Assembly (NCBI GenBank): GCA_022419385.1
Contig: JAJUBI010000008.1
Span: forward strand, 1,240,001 to 1,304,000
Direction: 5' to 3'
DNA length: 64,000 nt
DNA from: Paraconiothyrium sp. Pb-2020
Taxonomy: Eukaryota > Ascomycota > Dothideomycetes > Pleosporales > Didymosphaeriaceae
This document shows, in pieces, positions 33,760 through 45,969 of the stretch. Under the pieces are notes generated by a model. It saw only the letters and a program-made list of their open reading frames with translations, did no database searches and was not told the DNA's origin. The translations under genes and the position numbers were made by a program. Within the stretch, counting starts at the first letter, position 1; every line of letters starts with the position of its first letter.

Positions 33760-36700
33760 ATGGCGGACCGCAAGGGCAAACAAGATGGTAAGCATGCGCA
33801 CCTCCCCTCGTATGAAGGCTAGAATCAGAACCAAGCTCACACATCTTCAGGCTCGCAGCAGAACAACCTCGCGCAGTTCAAGTATGCGGCTATGTCCAAT
33901 TTGGTCCTGCAAGCGGACCGCAGATTCACTAGTCGCCGCGGAGACGAAGCCACCGGAGACCCTGAATCGCTAGCAGGGCGCATCAATATCAAAGATATGG
34001 GAGGAAGGGGGGCACGCGACAATGCGCCTGTTCAAAAGAAGAAGCCGAAAAGCAACTTCGAGGTCGAGCGCGGGGGTATAACTGAAGGTGGTGACGTTCT
34101 GGAGCGAGAACAGCGCAAGCGGAAAAGAGATGCCACAGGCGGGTTTGGTGCCGGGAATGTCGCCGAACAAAATCTTGATATTGAGGACCTCCGATATAAG
34201 CCGCGGACGCAGGCAACGCGCGCGACGTTCGAGCTGATTACGACCATCGTGAGCAAACACCTTGGAGATGTACCGACACATTTCACAAGAAGTGCGGCCG
34301 ATGCGGTTCTTGAATTCTTGAAAGACGAGAACTTGAAGGACTTCGACAAGAAGAAGGAGGTTGATGATTTGCTAGGGTCTTCTATGGGCCCGAAGGAATT
34401 CAATGAATTGGTCAACCTGGGCAAGAAGATCACGGACTATGATGCGCAAGACGAAGATGAGGAGATGGGAGAAGACGGCGCGGGTGGCGACGGTCCTGAC
34501 AATGACGAGACCCAGGGTGTTGCGGTCGTTTTCGACGAAGATGAGGACGATGAAGATGGCCCGCAGACCTTCGAAGTACGTGATGAAGACACCAGCGACG
34601 AGGAAGACGAAGAAGAAAAGCCCGTCGAAGAGTTAGGCGGCGAGGGAGCTAAAGCTGATGGCGCACTTGCTGGTGAAGAAGAGATGATAATCCAAGCTGA
34701 TGCGGCTGGACCGAACAGTAAAGCAGACGGGGAGCGAATAATACCGGCTCATGAGATTGACGCCTATTGGTTACAACGCCAGATCGGTCAAGTCTACGAA
34801 GACGCACATACGCAGCAGGAAAAGACACAAGATGCTCTTAACATTCTCTCTGGAATATCGGAGGATGGCGAAGAGAAGCCACTGCGTGAGATTGAGAATG
34901 ACCTCATGGAGCTCTTTGATTATGAACATCATGAACTGGTCGCGAAGCTTGTACTCAATCGGGACAGAGTAGTATGGGTTACGCGCTGGCGCCGCGCTGC
35001 TGAAGACAATGATGAGCGAGGTGACGTTGAGAGGGAAATGAAGGCTGCAGGGCAGCAACAGATCCTCTTGGAGTTGCGCGCTCGCGAAACTGGTAAAACC
35101 GACACATCAGGACCAAAGAAGATGAAATTTGATCTGAAAGACATCCATCTGCCGGACGCGTCAAACGATGTCGACATGGAGGACGCCACAAGACCGGAAG
35201 GTGTTGTAGGCGGATTGCAACCATCCAGCCGACTAGTCAATCTGGACAACATCGTTTTCGATCAAGGCAATCATCTCATGACGAATCCAAGCGTGAAATT
35301 GCCTCAAGGCTCGACACGACGTCAGTTTAAGGGTTACGAAGAGATCCATGTCCCACCACCGAAGGCGAAACGCGATCCTAACGAGCCGGCACTCATGCCA
35401 ACTTCTGATCTACCCGATTGGGCACGGGTCGGATTTGGGAGCTCGAAATCACTGAATCGTATCCAGACCAAGTGCTACCCCACCGCATTCGAGGACGACG
35501 GCAACATGCTCATCTGTGCCCCCACTGGGTCCGGTAAAACTAACGTGGCAATGTTAGCAATGCTTCGCGAGATTGGCAAGCACCGTGATCCTCGCACGGG
35601 GGAGATCATGCTCGACGATTTCAAGATCATCTACATTGCGCCTCTCAAGGCACTGGTACAAGAACAAGTTGGCAACTTCGGCAAGCGCTTAGAACCTTAC
35701 GGCATCCGCGTCTCGGAATTGACGGGTGATCGCCAACTCACGAAACAACAAATCGCCGAGACGCAGGTCATTGTAACAACCCCCGAGAAGTACGATGTCA
35801 TCACTCGTAAAGCCACAGACACGAGCTACATCAATCTAGTGCGACTAATCTGTATCGATGAAATCCATCTTCTCCACGATGACCGTGGTCCGGTCATCGA
35901 GAGCATTGTTAGCAGGACAATACGACGAACCGAACAGACTGGTGATCCTGTGCGCATTGTCGGCTTGAGTGCTACGCTACCGAATTACAAAGACGTAGCC
36001 AGCTTCCTCCGCGTAGATCCCGACAAAGGTCTCTTCCATTTCGATGCCACGTTCCGGCCCTGTCCCCTGAAGCAAGAGTTCATCGGTGTCACAGATAAGA
36101 AGGCCATAAAGCAGCTAAAGACCATGAATGACGTCTGCTACACGAAGACCCTAGAACAAGTTGGTGAACATCGCAACCAAATGCTCATCTTCGTACACTC
36201 TCGAAAGGAAACTGCGAAGACAGCCAAATACATCCGCGACAAGGCTCTTGAGCTGGAGACGATCGGACAAATCTTGCGATCTGACAACGCAACCAGGGAA
36301 ATCTTGCGAACAGAATCCGAGTCGGTAACAAATGCCGATCTGAAGGATGTTATGCCATACGGATTAGGTATCCATCACGCTGGTATGTCGCGTGAAGACA
36401 GGACGACTGTAGAAGACCTCTTCTCCGATGGAGCTATCCAGGTTCTTGTCTGCACAGCAACACTCGCTTGGGGTGTCAACCTTCCGGCTCATACCGTCAT
36501 CATCAAGGGCACGCAGGTGTACTCCCCGGAGAAGGGTAGCTGGGTTGAACTCAGCCCGCAAGACGTCCTACAGATGCTTGGCCGCGCTGGTCGTCCCCAA
36601 TTCGACACCTACGGTGAGGGTATCATTATTACGACCCAGACCGAGATCCAGTATTACCTTTCGCTACTAAACCAGCAGTTGCCTATTGAATCACAACTCA

Positions 36701-39700
36701 TCAGCAAACTTGCGGACAACCTCAACGCCGAAATCGTGTTGGGCAATGTTCGGACTCGTGATGAGGGAGTTGACTGGCTCGGCTATACTTATCTCTTCGT
36801 GCGAATGCTCCGATCTCCAGGTCTCTACCGCGTTGGCCCAGAGTACGAACATGACACTGTGCTGGAACAGCGGAGAGTAGACCTTGTACACGCAGCTGCT
36901 CATGTTCTAGAGAAAGGCAACCTCATCAAGTATGACAGAAAGTTGGGGACACTCCAGCCTACCGAACTGGGTAGGATCGCCTCTCATTACTACATTAGCC
37001 ATAACTCCATGGCGACCTACAACATGCACATCCAACCTGGAATCACCGCCATCGAGCTGTTCCGCATCTTTGCCCTCAGCGAGGAGTTCAAGTATATCCC
37101 AGTCCGACAAGACGAGAAGCTTGAGCTTGCGAAACTTCTTGGTAGGGTCCCTATTCCTGTCAAGGAAGGTGTCGAAGAGCCTCAAGCAAAAATCAACGTC
37201 CTTCTGCAAGCCTACATTTCCCGCCTCAAGCTGGAAGGTTTGGCTCTCATGGCTGATCTGGTGTACGTAACTCAATCGGCTGGACGTATCTTGCGTGCTA
37301 TCTTCGAGATCTGCCTCAAGAAAGGCTGGTCACAGGTGGCTAAGCTTGCACTTGACCTCTGCAAGATGGCCGAGAAGCGGATGTGGCCTACAATGACGCC
37401 TCTGCGACAATTCCCGGCTTGTCCTAGAGAGGTCATCGGCAAAGCAGAGCGAATCGATGTTCCATGGTCAAACTACTTCGGTCTCGATCCCCGAACATGG
37501 GCGAGCTTCTTGGAATGCCCAAGGCCGGTAAGGTCGTCTGCAATCTTGTGAATAAGTTTCCTCGTCTTGAACTGGAGGCAACACCACGACCTCTCACACG
37601 ATCGATGCTGCGACTGGAGCTTACTATACGTCCGACCTTTGAGTGGGACGACCAACTCCATGGTGCTTCTGAAGCCTTCTGGATCCTGGTGGAAGACTGC
37701 GACGGTGAACAAATTTTGTTCCACGACAACTTCATCCTGCGAAAGAATTACGCTGAAGGGGAGGTTAATGAGCATCTCGTCGAGTTGACCGTGCCCATCG
37801 ACGATCCGATGCCGCCAAATTACTTTGTCACCGTGTTATCCGACCGCTGGATGGGCTCTGAGACGAAGTTAGCTGTCTCCTTGCAGAAGCTTATCCTTCC
37901 GGGCAAGTTCCCTCCTCACACGCCAGTGCTCGATCTGCAACCGCTGCCTGTCTCTGCACTCAAGAAGAAAGAATACATGGCGCTCTACGAGGATATCGGT
38001 CGCTTCAACAAGGTACAGACGCAAGTCTTCAACTCCCTATACACTACCGACGACAACGTTTTAGTTGGTGCCGCAGCAGGCATCGGCAAGACGCTCTGTG
38101 CCGAGTTCTCCATTCTGCGTCATTGGTCAGGTGACAGTGAGGGCCGCATTGTTTATTTGGCGCCGTTCCAGGAACTCGTTGACAATCAGTTCAAGAACTG
38201 GAACAACCGCTTGTCAAGCCTAGGTGGTGGGAAGGATATTGTCAAACTTACTGGGGAGACAACTGCTGACTTGCGATTGATCGAGAAGGGCGATCTCATC
38301 CTTGCTACCCCGTCTCAATGGGACTCGATCTCACGTCAGTGGCAACGTCGCAAGAATGTTCAGTCAGTTGCTCTACTCATCGCTGATGAACTTCACATGC
38401 TTGGAGGTTCAGGTGGCTATGTGTACGAGGTCGTGGTCTCTCGCATGCAGGCCATGGCTGCCCAGCTTGAGTCCGGCATGCGCATCGTCGGCTTGAGTGT
38501 CTCGTTGTCCAACGCACGAGATGTTGGAGAATGGATCGGCGCCAACAAGAACACGATTTACAACTTTAGTCCGGGTGTGCGAGCCGTTCCTCTAGAGTTG
38601 AAGATCCAGTCGTTTACCATTCCGCACTTCCCTTCGCTTATGTTGGCAATGGCGAAGCCGACCTACAAGGCCATCACACAACTCTCTCCCGACAAGCCTG
38701 CTATGGTGTTCGTCCCTAGCCGAAAGCAGGCTCGTTCGACAGCTGTGGACCTACTTGCAGCTTGCGTTGCTGACGATGACGAGGATCGGTTCCTGAATGT
38801 TGCAGTGGATGAGATCGAGCCCATCCTCGCTAAGGTCAATGAACGAGCTTTAGCTGAGTCGCTTGCTCACGGCATCGGTTATTATCACGAAGCCCTCAAC
38901 TCCTTCGATAAGAAAGCCGTGCAGCACCTGTACAAAGTGGGCGCCATTCAGGTCCTTATCGTATCGCGAGACTCTTGTTGGGAAATTGAGGCCACCGCTC
39001 ACCTTGTGGTCGTCATGAACACCCAGTTCTTTGAAGGCCGCGAGCACCGCTACATTGACTACCCTATCAGCGAGCTGCTTCAAATGTTCGGTAAAGCTGG
39101 CAAGGTTGGCCAAGACAAGTCTGCGAAGGGTGTGCTGATGGTGCCTGCTGTCAAGCGCGACTACTACAAGAAGTTCTTGAATGAGGCGCTACCCGTAGAA
39201 AGCTACTTGCACGACTACCTACACGATGCCTTTGTCGCTGAGATCAGCGCAAAGACTATCGAGTCTACCCAGGAAGCCGTCGACTGGTCGACATACACTT
39301 ACTTCTACCGCCGACTCTTGTCAAACCCGAGCTACTACAATTTGCATGATACCTCACACGAAGGCCTCAGCGCGCATCTGTCAGAGTTAGTGGAACAAAC
39401 GCTCAAGGAGCTGGTCGAAGCCCAGCTCATCGAGCACGACGAAGAGGAAGATGCGATTACACCCCTCAACCCGTGCATGATTGCCGCATACTACAACATC
39501 TCATTCATCACTATGCAGACGCTGATGATGTCGCTCAATGGCAAGTCCAGCCTCAAGGGTGTTCTAGAAATCATCACTGCGGCCACCGAGTTTGAGGATG
39601 TCCAAATCCGACGGCATGAGGAGCACATCCTCAGCCGGATCTACGATCGTGTGCCTTACAAGATGCAGGATGTCAACTTCGAGACACCACACTTTAAAGC

Positions 39701-40496
39701 ATTCGTGCTACTACAAGCACATTTCTCGCGGATGCAACTCCCTATCGACCTTGCCAAGGACCAAGAAGCGGTCGTCAAGAAGGTGCTCAACATCCTCAGT
39801 GCCAGTGTCGACGTACTCTCATCAGAAGCGCACCTCAACGCCCTCAGCGCAATGGAACTCTCCCAAATGGTCGTCCAGGCCATGTGGCAGAAAGACTCTC
39901 CTCTCAAGCAGATTCCCCACTTCGATGCCGACACCATCAAGGCGGCCCAAAAGTTCGACATCAACGACGTCGACGGCTTCATTGACGCCATGGACCCAGA
40001 CGAGAATCCAGATTACAAAAAACTCATCAAAGCCTTGGACCTCGACGGCCGCCAGCTCCAAGAAGCCGCCACCTTCACTAACGAGTACTACCCTAACCTC
40101 GAGCTGGAGCACGAGCTTGTCGACCCTGAAGACATCGCTACAAACTCACCCGCGCACATCAAGGTCCGCGTTACTCGCAGTAATTTAGAAGACGATGAGC
40201 AGCCAAAGACGGACGTGCATGCGCCATTCTATCCTGCCGAGAAGACGGAGAGCTACTGGCTTGTAGTCGGCGATCAGCGGGAGCATACATTGCTTGCGAT
40301 TAAGAAGGTCACAATTGGGAGGAAGCTGGAAACTATGTTGGAGTTTACGCTTGAAAAGCCGGGCGAACATGAGTTGACGTTGTTTTTGGTCAGCGATAGT
40401 TATTTGGGTGTGGATCAGGCACCGACATTTACGCTTACTGCGGCAGAGGGCATGGATGAGGATGACGAGGAGGAGGAGGAGGAGGATGAGGAGTAA
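33760..40496 (+). CDS. BRR2: U5 snRNP ATP-dependent RNA helicase Brr2 (interrupted by an apparent 1-base loss)
   Basis: Exon 1 is 33760..33787 and exon 2 is 33851..40496 (63-nt intron GTAAGC...CTTCAG); corrected length is about 2224 residues, normal for Brr2. It unwinds U4/U6 snRNA during spliceosome activation. The N-terminal region includes acidic tracts. Helicase cassette 1 has APTGSGKT at about residue 566, DEIHLLHDDRG at about 678, SATLPNY and QMLGRAGRPQFD; a Sec63 unit follows. Cassette 2 is degenerate as in the family: AAAGIGKT at about 1417, DELHMLGG at about 1522, SVSLSNA in place of SAT, and QMFGKAGKVG, then the second Sec63 unit and an Asp/Glu-rich tail. The frame breaks at 37489-37492: FGLDP is in one frame and NMGELLGMPKAGKV in the next. 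Adding one C to the CCCC run restores the family sequence. An assembly error is likely because the gene is essential. Confidence 0.95.
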
Positions 40497-40785
40497 CTGG
40501 GTGGTGAAACGATTTGGTCTAGCATTTGTTTTGCATGGGTCACCATGCGTTAATGGCGAAATGGGGCCTGGGATATTATATGGTGTACGAAATAGTGTGG
40601 TCAAAGTTGGGCAGGAAATATGTCAAATGATAACCTCGGATTGTTCAAGATCTACCAGGTCAAGTGAAAGAGCTCGAACAATGTTCTGCTTGAGAAGAAC
40701 CGCTATCAGTGCGATACATGGTGAGGCTGAATCTCTGCTAGCGCTCGTATACACTCTTGGCTTTGACAACGCCAAGCGCCTCAAC

Positions 40786-41675
40786 ATGATGCCAACACTC
40801 TTTCTAGTATCTGCTTTTCTACCTGTCACTTCCGCCCAAATCCGCACACAAGGCTCTTGGATTGGCGCCTACAGCGCCAATGATACTCTCTTCCTGCCCA
40901 CTATTCAAGCTGCCCGAAACCCCAATATATCACGCTCAGCCATCGTGCAAATCAGAAACTCGACATTCACCGTACGCGTCAATTTGTCAGATATTACGGA
41001 GGCTACTGAGCGCTTTGCAATCCTATCTTACGATCTCTCCTGGGACTGGGCGGGAAATGTGACTGAGCACTTGGGTAGCGAGAGGCTTTGCATGACCTAC
41101 GCGTACTGGGCTTTCCCGGCGGAGGTCACGAATGCCGTGAGCAGTGAAGGGGACGGGACGTATGTTGGTGCTTTGGGAAAGAGCTGCGTGGAGGCACTGC
41201 AAAATATTACTTATGATAGTGAGGGAAGTGCGGCGGAAGGATGTCTTATATCTGGTGTTCCGGACGCGTGCCGGGGTAAGTTTTCCGGCGGCAGTGAGGG
41301 CACGGAGAGTGTTGGTGATTCTGGTAAGTGCAACCGAGTTCTTGTGGTGGTTCACATGGGTGAAGATGCTGACGTTGTCCAGAAAATTTGAACGCTTTGG
41401 GAAGGATAACGAATGAAGCATTGGCACCGCTGCCGCTTATGTACGATACTTCATTGCATCCAGCCGGGAATGACTTGAAGGGTTTTGAGTTTGAGAGGGA
41501 CAGACTGCATTTTTTGTTGCTGGGGGATGGTACTGGTGGTGCTAGTATGCCAGTTTGTCGAATGAGCGAGTCAATGGAACGGGATATTTGTAGGAGACAG
41601 GCAGTGAAGAGAAGCCGGAGTCGGGTGCTTCAGGATATGGAGTGGGAGGGTCAGAGGACACTGTGTGGACGATAG
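40786..41675 (+). CDS. Secreted Cys-containing orphan protein
   Basis: Exons 40786..41323 and 41383..41675 (59-nt intron GTAAGT...GCTGAC...GTCCAG) give 276 residues. The start at the tandem ATGs at 40786/40789 yields a clear signal peptide (PTLFLVSAFLPVTSAQ) with cleavage likely after Ala-Gln. The mature part has several N-glycosylation sequons (NDT, NIS, NST, NLS, NVT, NIT) and cysteines suited to disulfides, for example around RLCMTY, KSCVEAL, GCLIS and DACRG. There is no C-terminal GPI tail, so a secreted protein is likely. The family is unknown. It is transcribed toward the minus-strand P450 and their 3' ends lie about 85 bp apart. Confidence 0.7.
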
Positions 41676-41759
41676 CTACAATAGCGCTCTTCTGGATGTT
41701 GCACTAACGGAGATCTCTAATCCAACGGACAAGTGAGCATCGATGCGAAGATGCCTTAA

Positions 41760-43412
41760 TTATTCATCTTCTCCATATTCGCGGTCGAAAACGAACAAGC
41801 CTTTTCCGCCTCTCGGCTCGAGAACGAAATGATCGCGCATCTCCATATCTTTGTTCGTCTGCGCGCTCGCAACTCTAATCCTGCGTTGACTCAATACCCT
41901 AGCCACCATGATCTTGATCTCCATCACAGCCATGTTCTGTCCCGCGCAGGCATGTTCGCCGCCGCCCCAGACCAGCATATGTGCTTGCATCAGGGGCGAG
42001 GGTGCGAACGTGTACGCTGACAGATTTTGTGATGAGCGTTCAGTGGACGAGATAGTCCCTGTAGGAGAGAGCCAACGTGCGGGATCGAAAGAGTCTGGGT
42101 TTGGAAAGGCTTCGGGGTTGCGCTGGATGGTAAATGCAGGCGTTGAAACCGTGATCTTGACATGGTCAGCGCATCTTCAAAGAAGCACAGGACAATGTCT
42201 ACTTTTCCCGGGATGCAGATGCCATCAATCACTAGCCCTTCCGGTGGAGTTACCCTCGGCAGCCCTACTGCACCTGGCGGATGCAGCCTCAACGTCTCAT
42301 ACACGCACGCTTGCAGCACGGGCAATCGCTGCAGCACCGAGTACGGACATGCTTTACTTCTCATATTCTCGCCTGCTAGTTCTTTCCGCAACCGCGTCTG
42401 CCATCCTAAATTCGCAGCCATCTCGTACAAGAAATACATCATCACCACCGCCGTGGTATCTGTAGCCGCGTATATGAAGTGGCTGACTTCAACGGATATC
42501 TCCTCGTCGCTCAGAGCCTCAGCTCCCTTTTCAGATTCGCCTACAATCAGTTTGGTAAGGAGGTCTCGTCGGCGCGACTGCCGGCCGAATCGGGCGATAG
42601 AATCGCGCAGCCGAGCGTCGCCGTATCCGTAGATGTAATCCACGACGCCACATATATCTTGGAGCGACTTTAAGGGGATGAGACGGAGGAGCCACATCAA
42701 TCGAGGCACTTCGCGGTCGAGCGCGAAGACAGGGTGGAGATACTTCATTAGGTTCACGTAGTGCGGAGGTGGATCGGAGCCCAGCGCATTGAAGGACTGG
42801 CCCAGAAGGACTTCGCCTGTGGTGACTGAATCAGCAGAAATCTAGCGGAGCCAGCTCAGAATCCGACCTTGAGTCAAACCTACCTCCAGTATCCAGACTC
42901 AGCATCTTAAGAGGCCTCACAATATCCCACGGCAACCCGCCCGCCCGTTCAATCAACTCCACAAACCTTCCAGCATGCCCTTGGAACTCCGGCTCCATTT
43001 CAGCTAACACTTTTGCAGCAAAGACATGCGTGACTCTCCTTCTCCTTTCCCGATGCTTCTCCTTATCTACAAAGTTAAACAAGCTTGGTCGTCCCATCGC
43101 CTTGTAGATGTCGCCTTTCGTACATGGCGTGTTCGAGGCGTAGATCACTCTTGCAGCTTCGGCAGAGCTCATTGATACTTCTCGTGGACCGATCTGAACT
43201 ATTTTACCATGTTTGAGGTGCAGATAATGCACTGTGTTCATTTGTTCGCCACGGGCGAAGGTGTAGAGGAGCCATTTTGAGGTGATTTTTCCGGCCAGTG
43301 GGCCTGGGAGATGGAAGGGGCCGAGGTCTAAGTAATTGCGATAGAGTCGTCTACAGATATAGGTTACTGCGAGTATGAAAAGGCAGGAGATGGGAAGGTG
43401 ATTGGAAAACAT
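41760..43412 (-). CDS. Cytochrome P450 monooxygenase
   Basis: Exons 43412..42884, 42816..42203 and 42155..41760 give 512 residues (522 if the ATG at 43442 is used). Introns are 67 nt (GTAGGT...CCACAG) and 47 nt (GTAGAC...GCTGACC...GTCAAG). There is an ER anchor at the N-terminus (LPISCLFILAVTYICRRLY) followed by LPGPLAGK. The I-helix has AATDTT at about 295-300, the K-helix ETLR at about 349, the PERF-like region FDPARW, and the heme loop WGGGEHACAG with the ligand Cys at about 451. The loop has Trp for Phe and His for Arg, both tolerated by the usual signature. The product should be an ER monooxygenase reduced by CPR, probably CYP58/CYP3-type fungal secondary metabolism or detoxification. 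It is followed upstream at 0.2 kb by a co-directional carboxylesterase. Confidence 0.88.
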
Positions 43413-43619
43413 CTTAGAAGGTTTGGACTTGATAATGGTCACTGTGAAAGGGAAGGTTCGTATATGGAATGGTGCGCCCCACCTTCCAGAACGGGCTCAA
43501 TGGCGAGCTTATATCCTGCGGCTTCTTGTCAGATTTCCCCATTGAGGGACTTCTCAGCTGATGCTCCCTGCATGTACGTCTTAGGTGACGACCATAGGGA
43601 CTGCGACAATGAAGCTCAA

Positions 43620-45307
43620 TCAGAGCTTCCCACTTGTGCCATGTTCCTTCGCCTCTGCCCGCACGCCTTGCCATGCTTCCGCAATTCTCCAGCACTTTTC
43701 CAGGCCAAGCGACAAGAGCACTTTACCGTTGCCTCCTCTGAAGTTGACATCGTAATCCTGTTCACTCATCTGGGTAATCCCATCTGTTCCTACGACAACT
43801 ACCTTTCCAAGTTCACTCCATGGTTCACCGCTTACATACTTGATCCACTGATCCGTCATCTGCGATGCTACTTTGTTGGTTGTGTTATCCAAGTGCGCTG
43901 AGTAATTGCCTAGAAGTAAGGCCACATCGAGTTCATGCGAGGCCAAGCATGTGAATTCGCCTTCCACTGGGTTGTTTACATGGAAATGGTATCGGAAGGT
44001 GCGTTCGCTGGAGTGTGCAGATCTCCACCCTGATTGAGCGGCGAGAATAGGGATGTAGAAGCGCAAGTCGGAAATTAGTTCGTTCATGCTGCGGCGTTCC
44101 ACTTCTGGGTTCGATGCAGGAAGGCTGTATGCAGAGAGTAGGGCGGTGGTCTCGGAGGTGGTAAGCTGTTGTGCGCAGGAGGCTTTCAGGTTGTTGAAAG
44201 CGCTGGGGAGAACTAGGACTCTGCTGTGGAGGACGGTGCCCTGTGTACTAATTAGGTCGAACCTTCAGGAAAAGGGGATTGACTTACGTCGTGTCGAGTG
44301 TCGCCATGCACAAACTCGTTACACCAAGCGGGCTTGTGCTCTTCTTGCGCTCCATCGGCCATCACATCAAGCGAGATATTCTTTGTGAGGAACTTACCAT
44401 CCACACATGCACAGTAATACTGCGCCATCGGCAGCTTTTTTACCATGTCCATAGCATCCATCTCTCTTAGCTCCTTCTTTCGTTGCTCTGAACCTACCTG
44501 ATCGAGGCCAAGGAATTTTAGTTGGTCTTGATACATCATGTCATGCCATGATCTGATTCTCGATTTCCGCAATGTTGCGTCTCCGCTCATGATCACAACT
44601 TTCTCAAAGAGTGCTTCACGCCCTGTATTCACGCAGAGCAATGTCGATAGCGATATTGCGCCCGCAGACTCTCCCGAAGCTGTGATTCGGTTCGGATCAC
44701 CACCAAAGCCTGCAATGTGCTTCCTGATCCATCGGAATGCCAGAATTTGATCTTTGAACCCAAAGTTACCATCAATACCCAACTCACTGCTCGCAAGAAA
44801 ACCCAAGATACCAACACGATAATTTATCGCCACACCGATCACCGGTTGGCCAATTTCAATACTGCGCTCTACAAAACGAGTGAGATTGTACTGTGGCCAA
44901 TTGTTGCTGCCAAAGCTCAGACCGCCGCCATGGACCCAGACGAATACGGGTAGTTGTTCGCCTTGGGACACCTTCTCGAGATGGTCTTTGGGGACAGTGA
45001 CGTTAAGTTGCAGACAATCAAACTCGTCCATGGGTTCTTGGATTCCCTCCTCCATTGGCATGGTCACATTCCCAACGAGAGTGAGGTCCCATGCCTGAGC
45101 CGCGCGGCTGAAAGGACACGATGGACCGAACTGAGTTGCGTCATATACGTCATCTGCATCGTGAGGTAGCTTGGTGTTGATGACCGATTCTTTCCATCTT
45201 CCAGGTACTGTCGCATACTTGAGGTTTCGAAATTGCACTGTTGATGTTGAGGGTGTGCCGCGGATGGTGCGGTCTAGTGTGGGGTGGTACAGAGTGTTCA
45301 GTGCCAT
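43620..45307 (-). CDS. Type-B carboxylesterase/lipase family protein
   Basis: Exons 45307..44288 and 44240..43620 (47-nt intron GTAAGT...TAATTAG...CACAG) give 546 residues. The start is the ATG before ALNTLYHP; the frame is open further upstream to 45526, but that part is low complexity. It has the alpha/beta-hydrolase carboxylesterase fold: EDCLxLNV-like EFDCLQLNV at about 95-103, the oxyanion hole HGGG at 126-129, INYRVGILGF, GNFGFKDQ and GGDPNRITASGESAGA with nucleophile Ser214. His in SHELDV near the C-terminus is a candidate catalytic His. No signal peptide is seen, suggesting an intracellular enzyme. It likely hydrolyses carboxylic esters. Its position next to a P450 on the same strand fits a small metabolic pair. 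Confidence 0.85.
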
Positions 45308-45969
45308 CGTGCGACGAGGCAATTGGTGTTGACCGGTTGGTGAGACGGAGGAGTATGGACCCAGGTGGACGGTAGGATATTCCACAGGTGCGGTACGAGT
45401 GAGAGTAAGGATCGAAGGGCAAGCGCCACTTGTGTACTTGCCAGTCGTACCTTGAGCCGAGGGACCTAGACCTCGCGCTAATGCAGGTGGGGCCCTCCCC
45501 GCATGTTGATAGATGTGGATTGACAATCAATTCCCAGTATCGATGAGAAGCATAAATCGGGCAGTTCACAAAGGAGTAATCAGTGGTGTGCGAAGTGCAA
45601 ACAATCCTCTGGGTCAGCAGAAACTACGACCAGAAGCCATGGTTGAACCGAGGTGATTCCCGTGAGAGGTGTCAGCGGCTGTTTGGTAACTTCATTGAGA
45701 TCTTTTGGTAAAAAGGCGAAGGAATGGAATCTGGCAAATAAGGAGGACCGTAGGAGCGGTGTTTTTGTCTTTCGATTGTAGAGTACATTTCATCATTTAT
45801 AAGTACTCGAGATCGGAAGACCTCCTTTGTGTTTTAGCGTAAAAAGGAAACGCGGTGAGCGACGAAACCATGGTAACTTAGTAGTATGCAGTAGCTACTC
45901 TGTAAGAGAAGCCTGCTAGTAGCGTTACGGGTTGCCGTGGATTGACTTGCGGCTGCATACGTTTTCCCG
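45308..45969. other. Intergenic region
   Basis: Spacer between the 5' end of the esterase gene and the 3' end of the HET gene. An open extension of the esterase frame to 45526 has no conserved content. Confidence 0.4.

Noticed and set aside
37400..37560. A hidden intron to explain the BRR2 frame change
   Set aside because: The protein is conserved on both sides with no room for an intron; no fitting GT-AG pair.
41930..41975. Loss of the P450 heme signature (Trp and His in place of Phe and Arg)
   Set aside because: Both residues are allowed in the usual heme-loop pattern and the Cys ligand is present.
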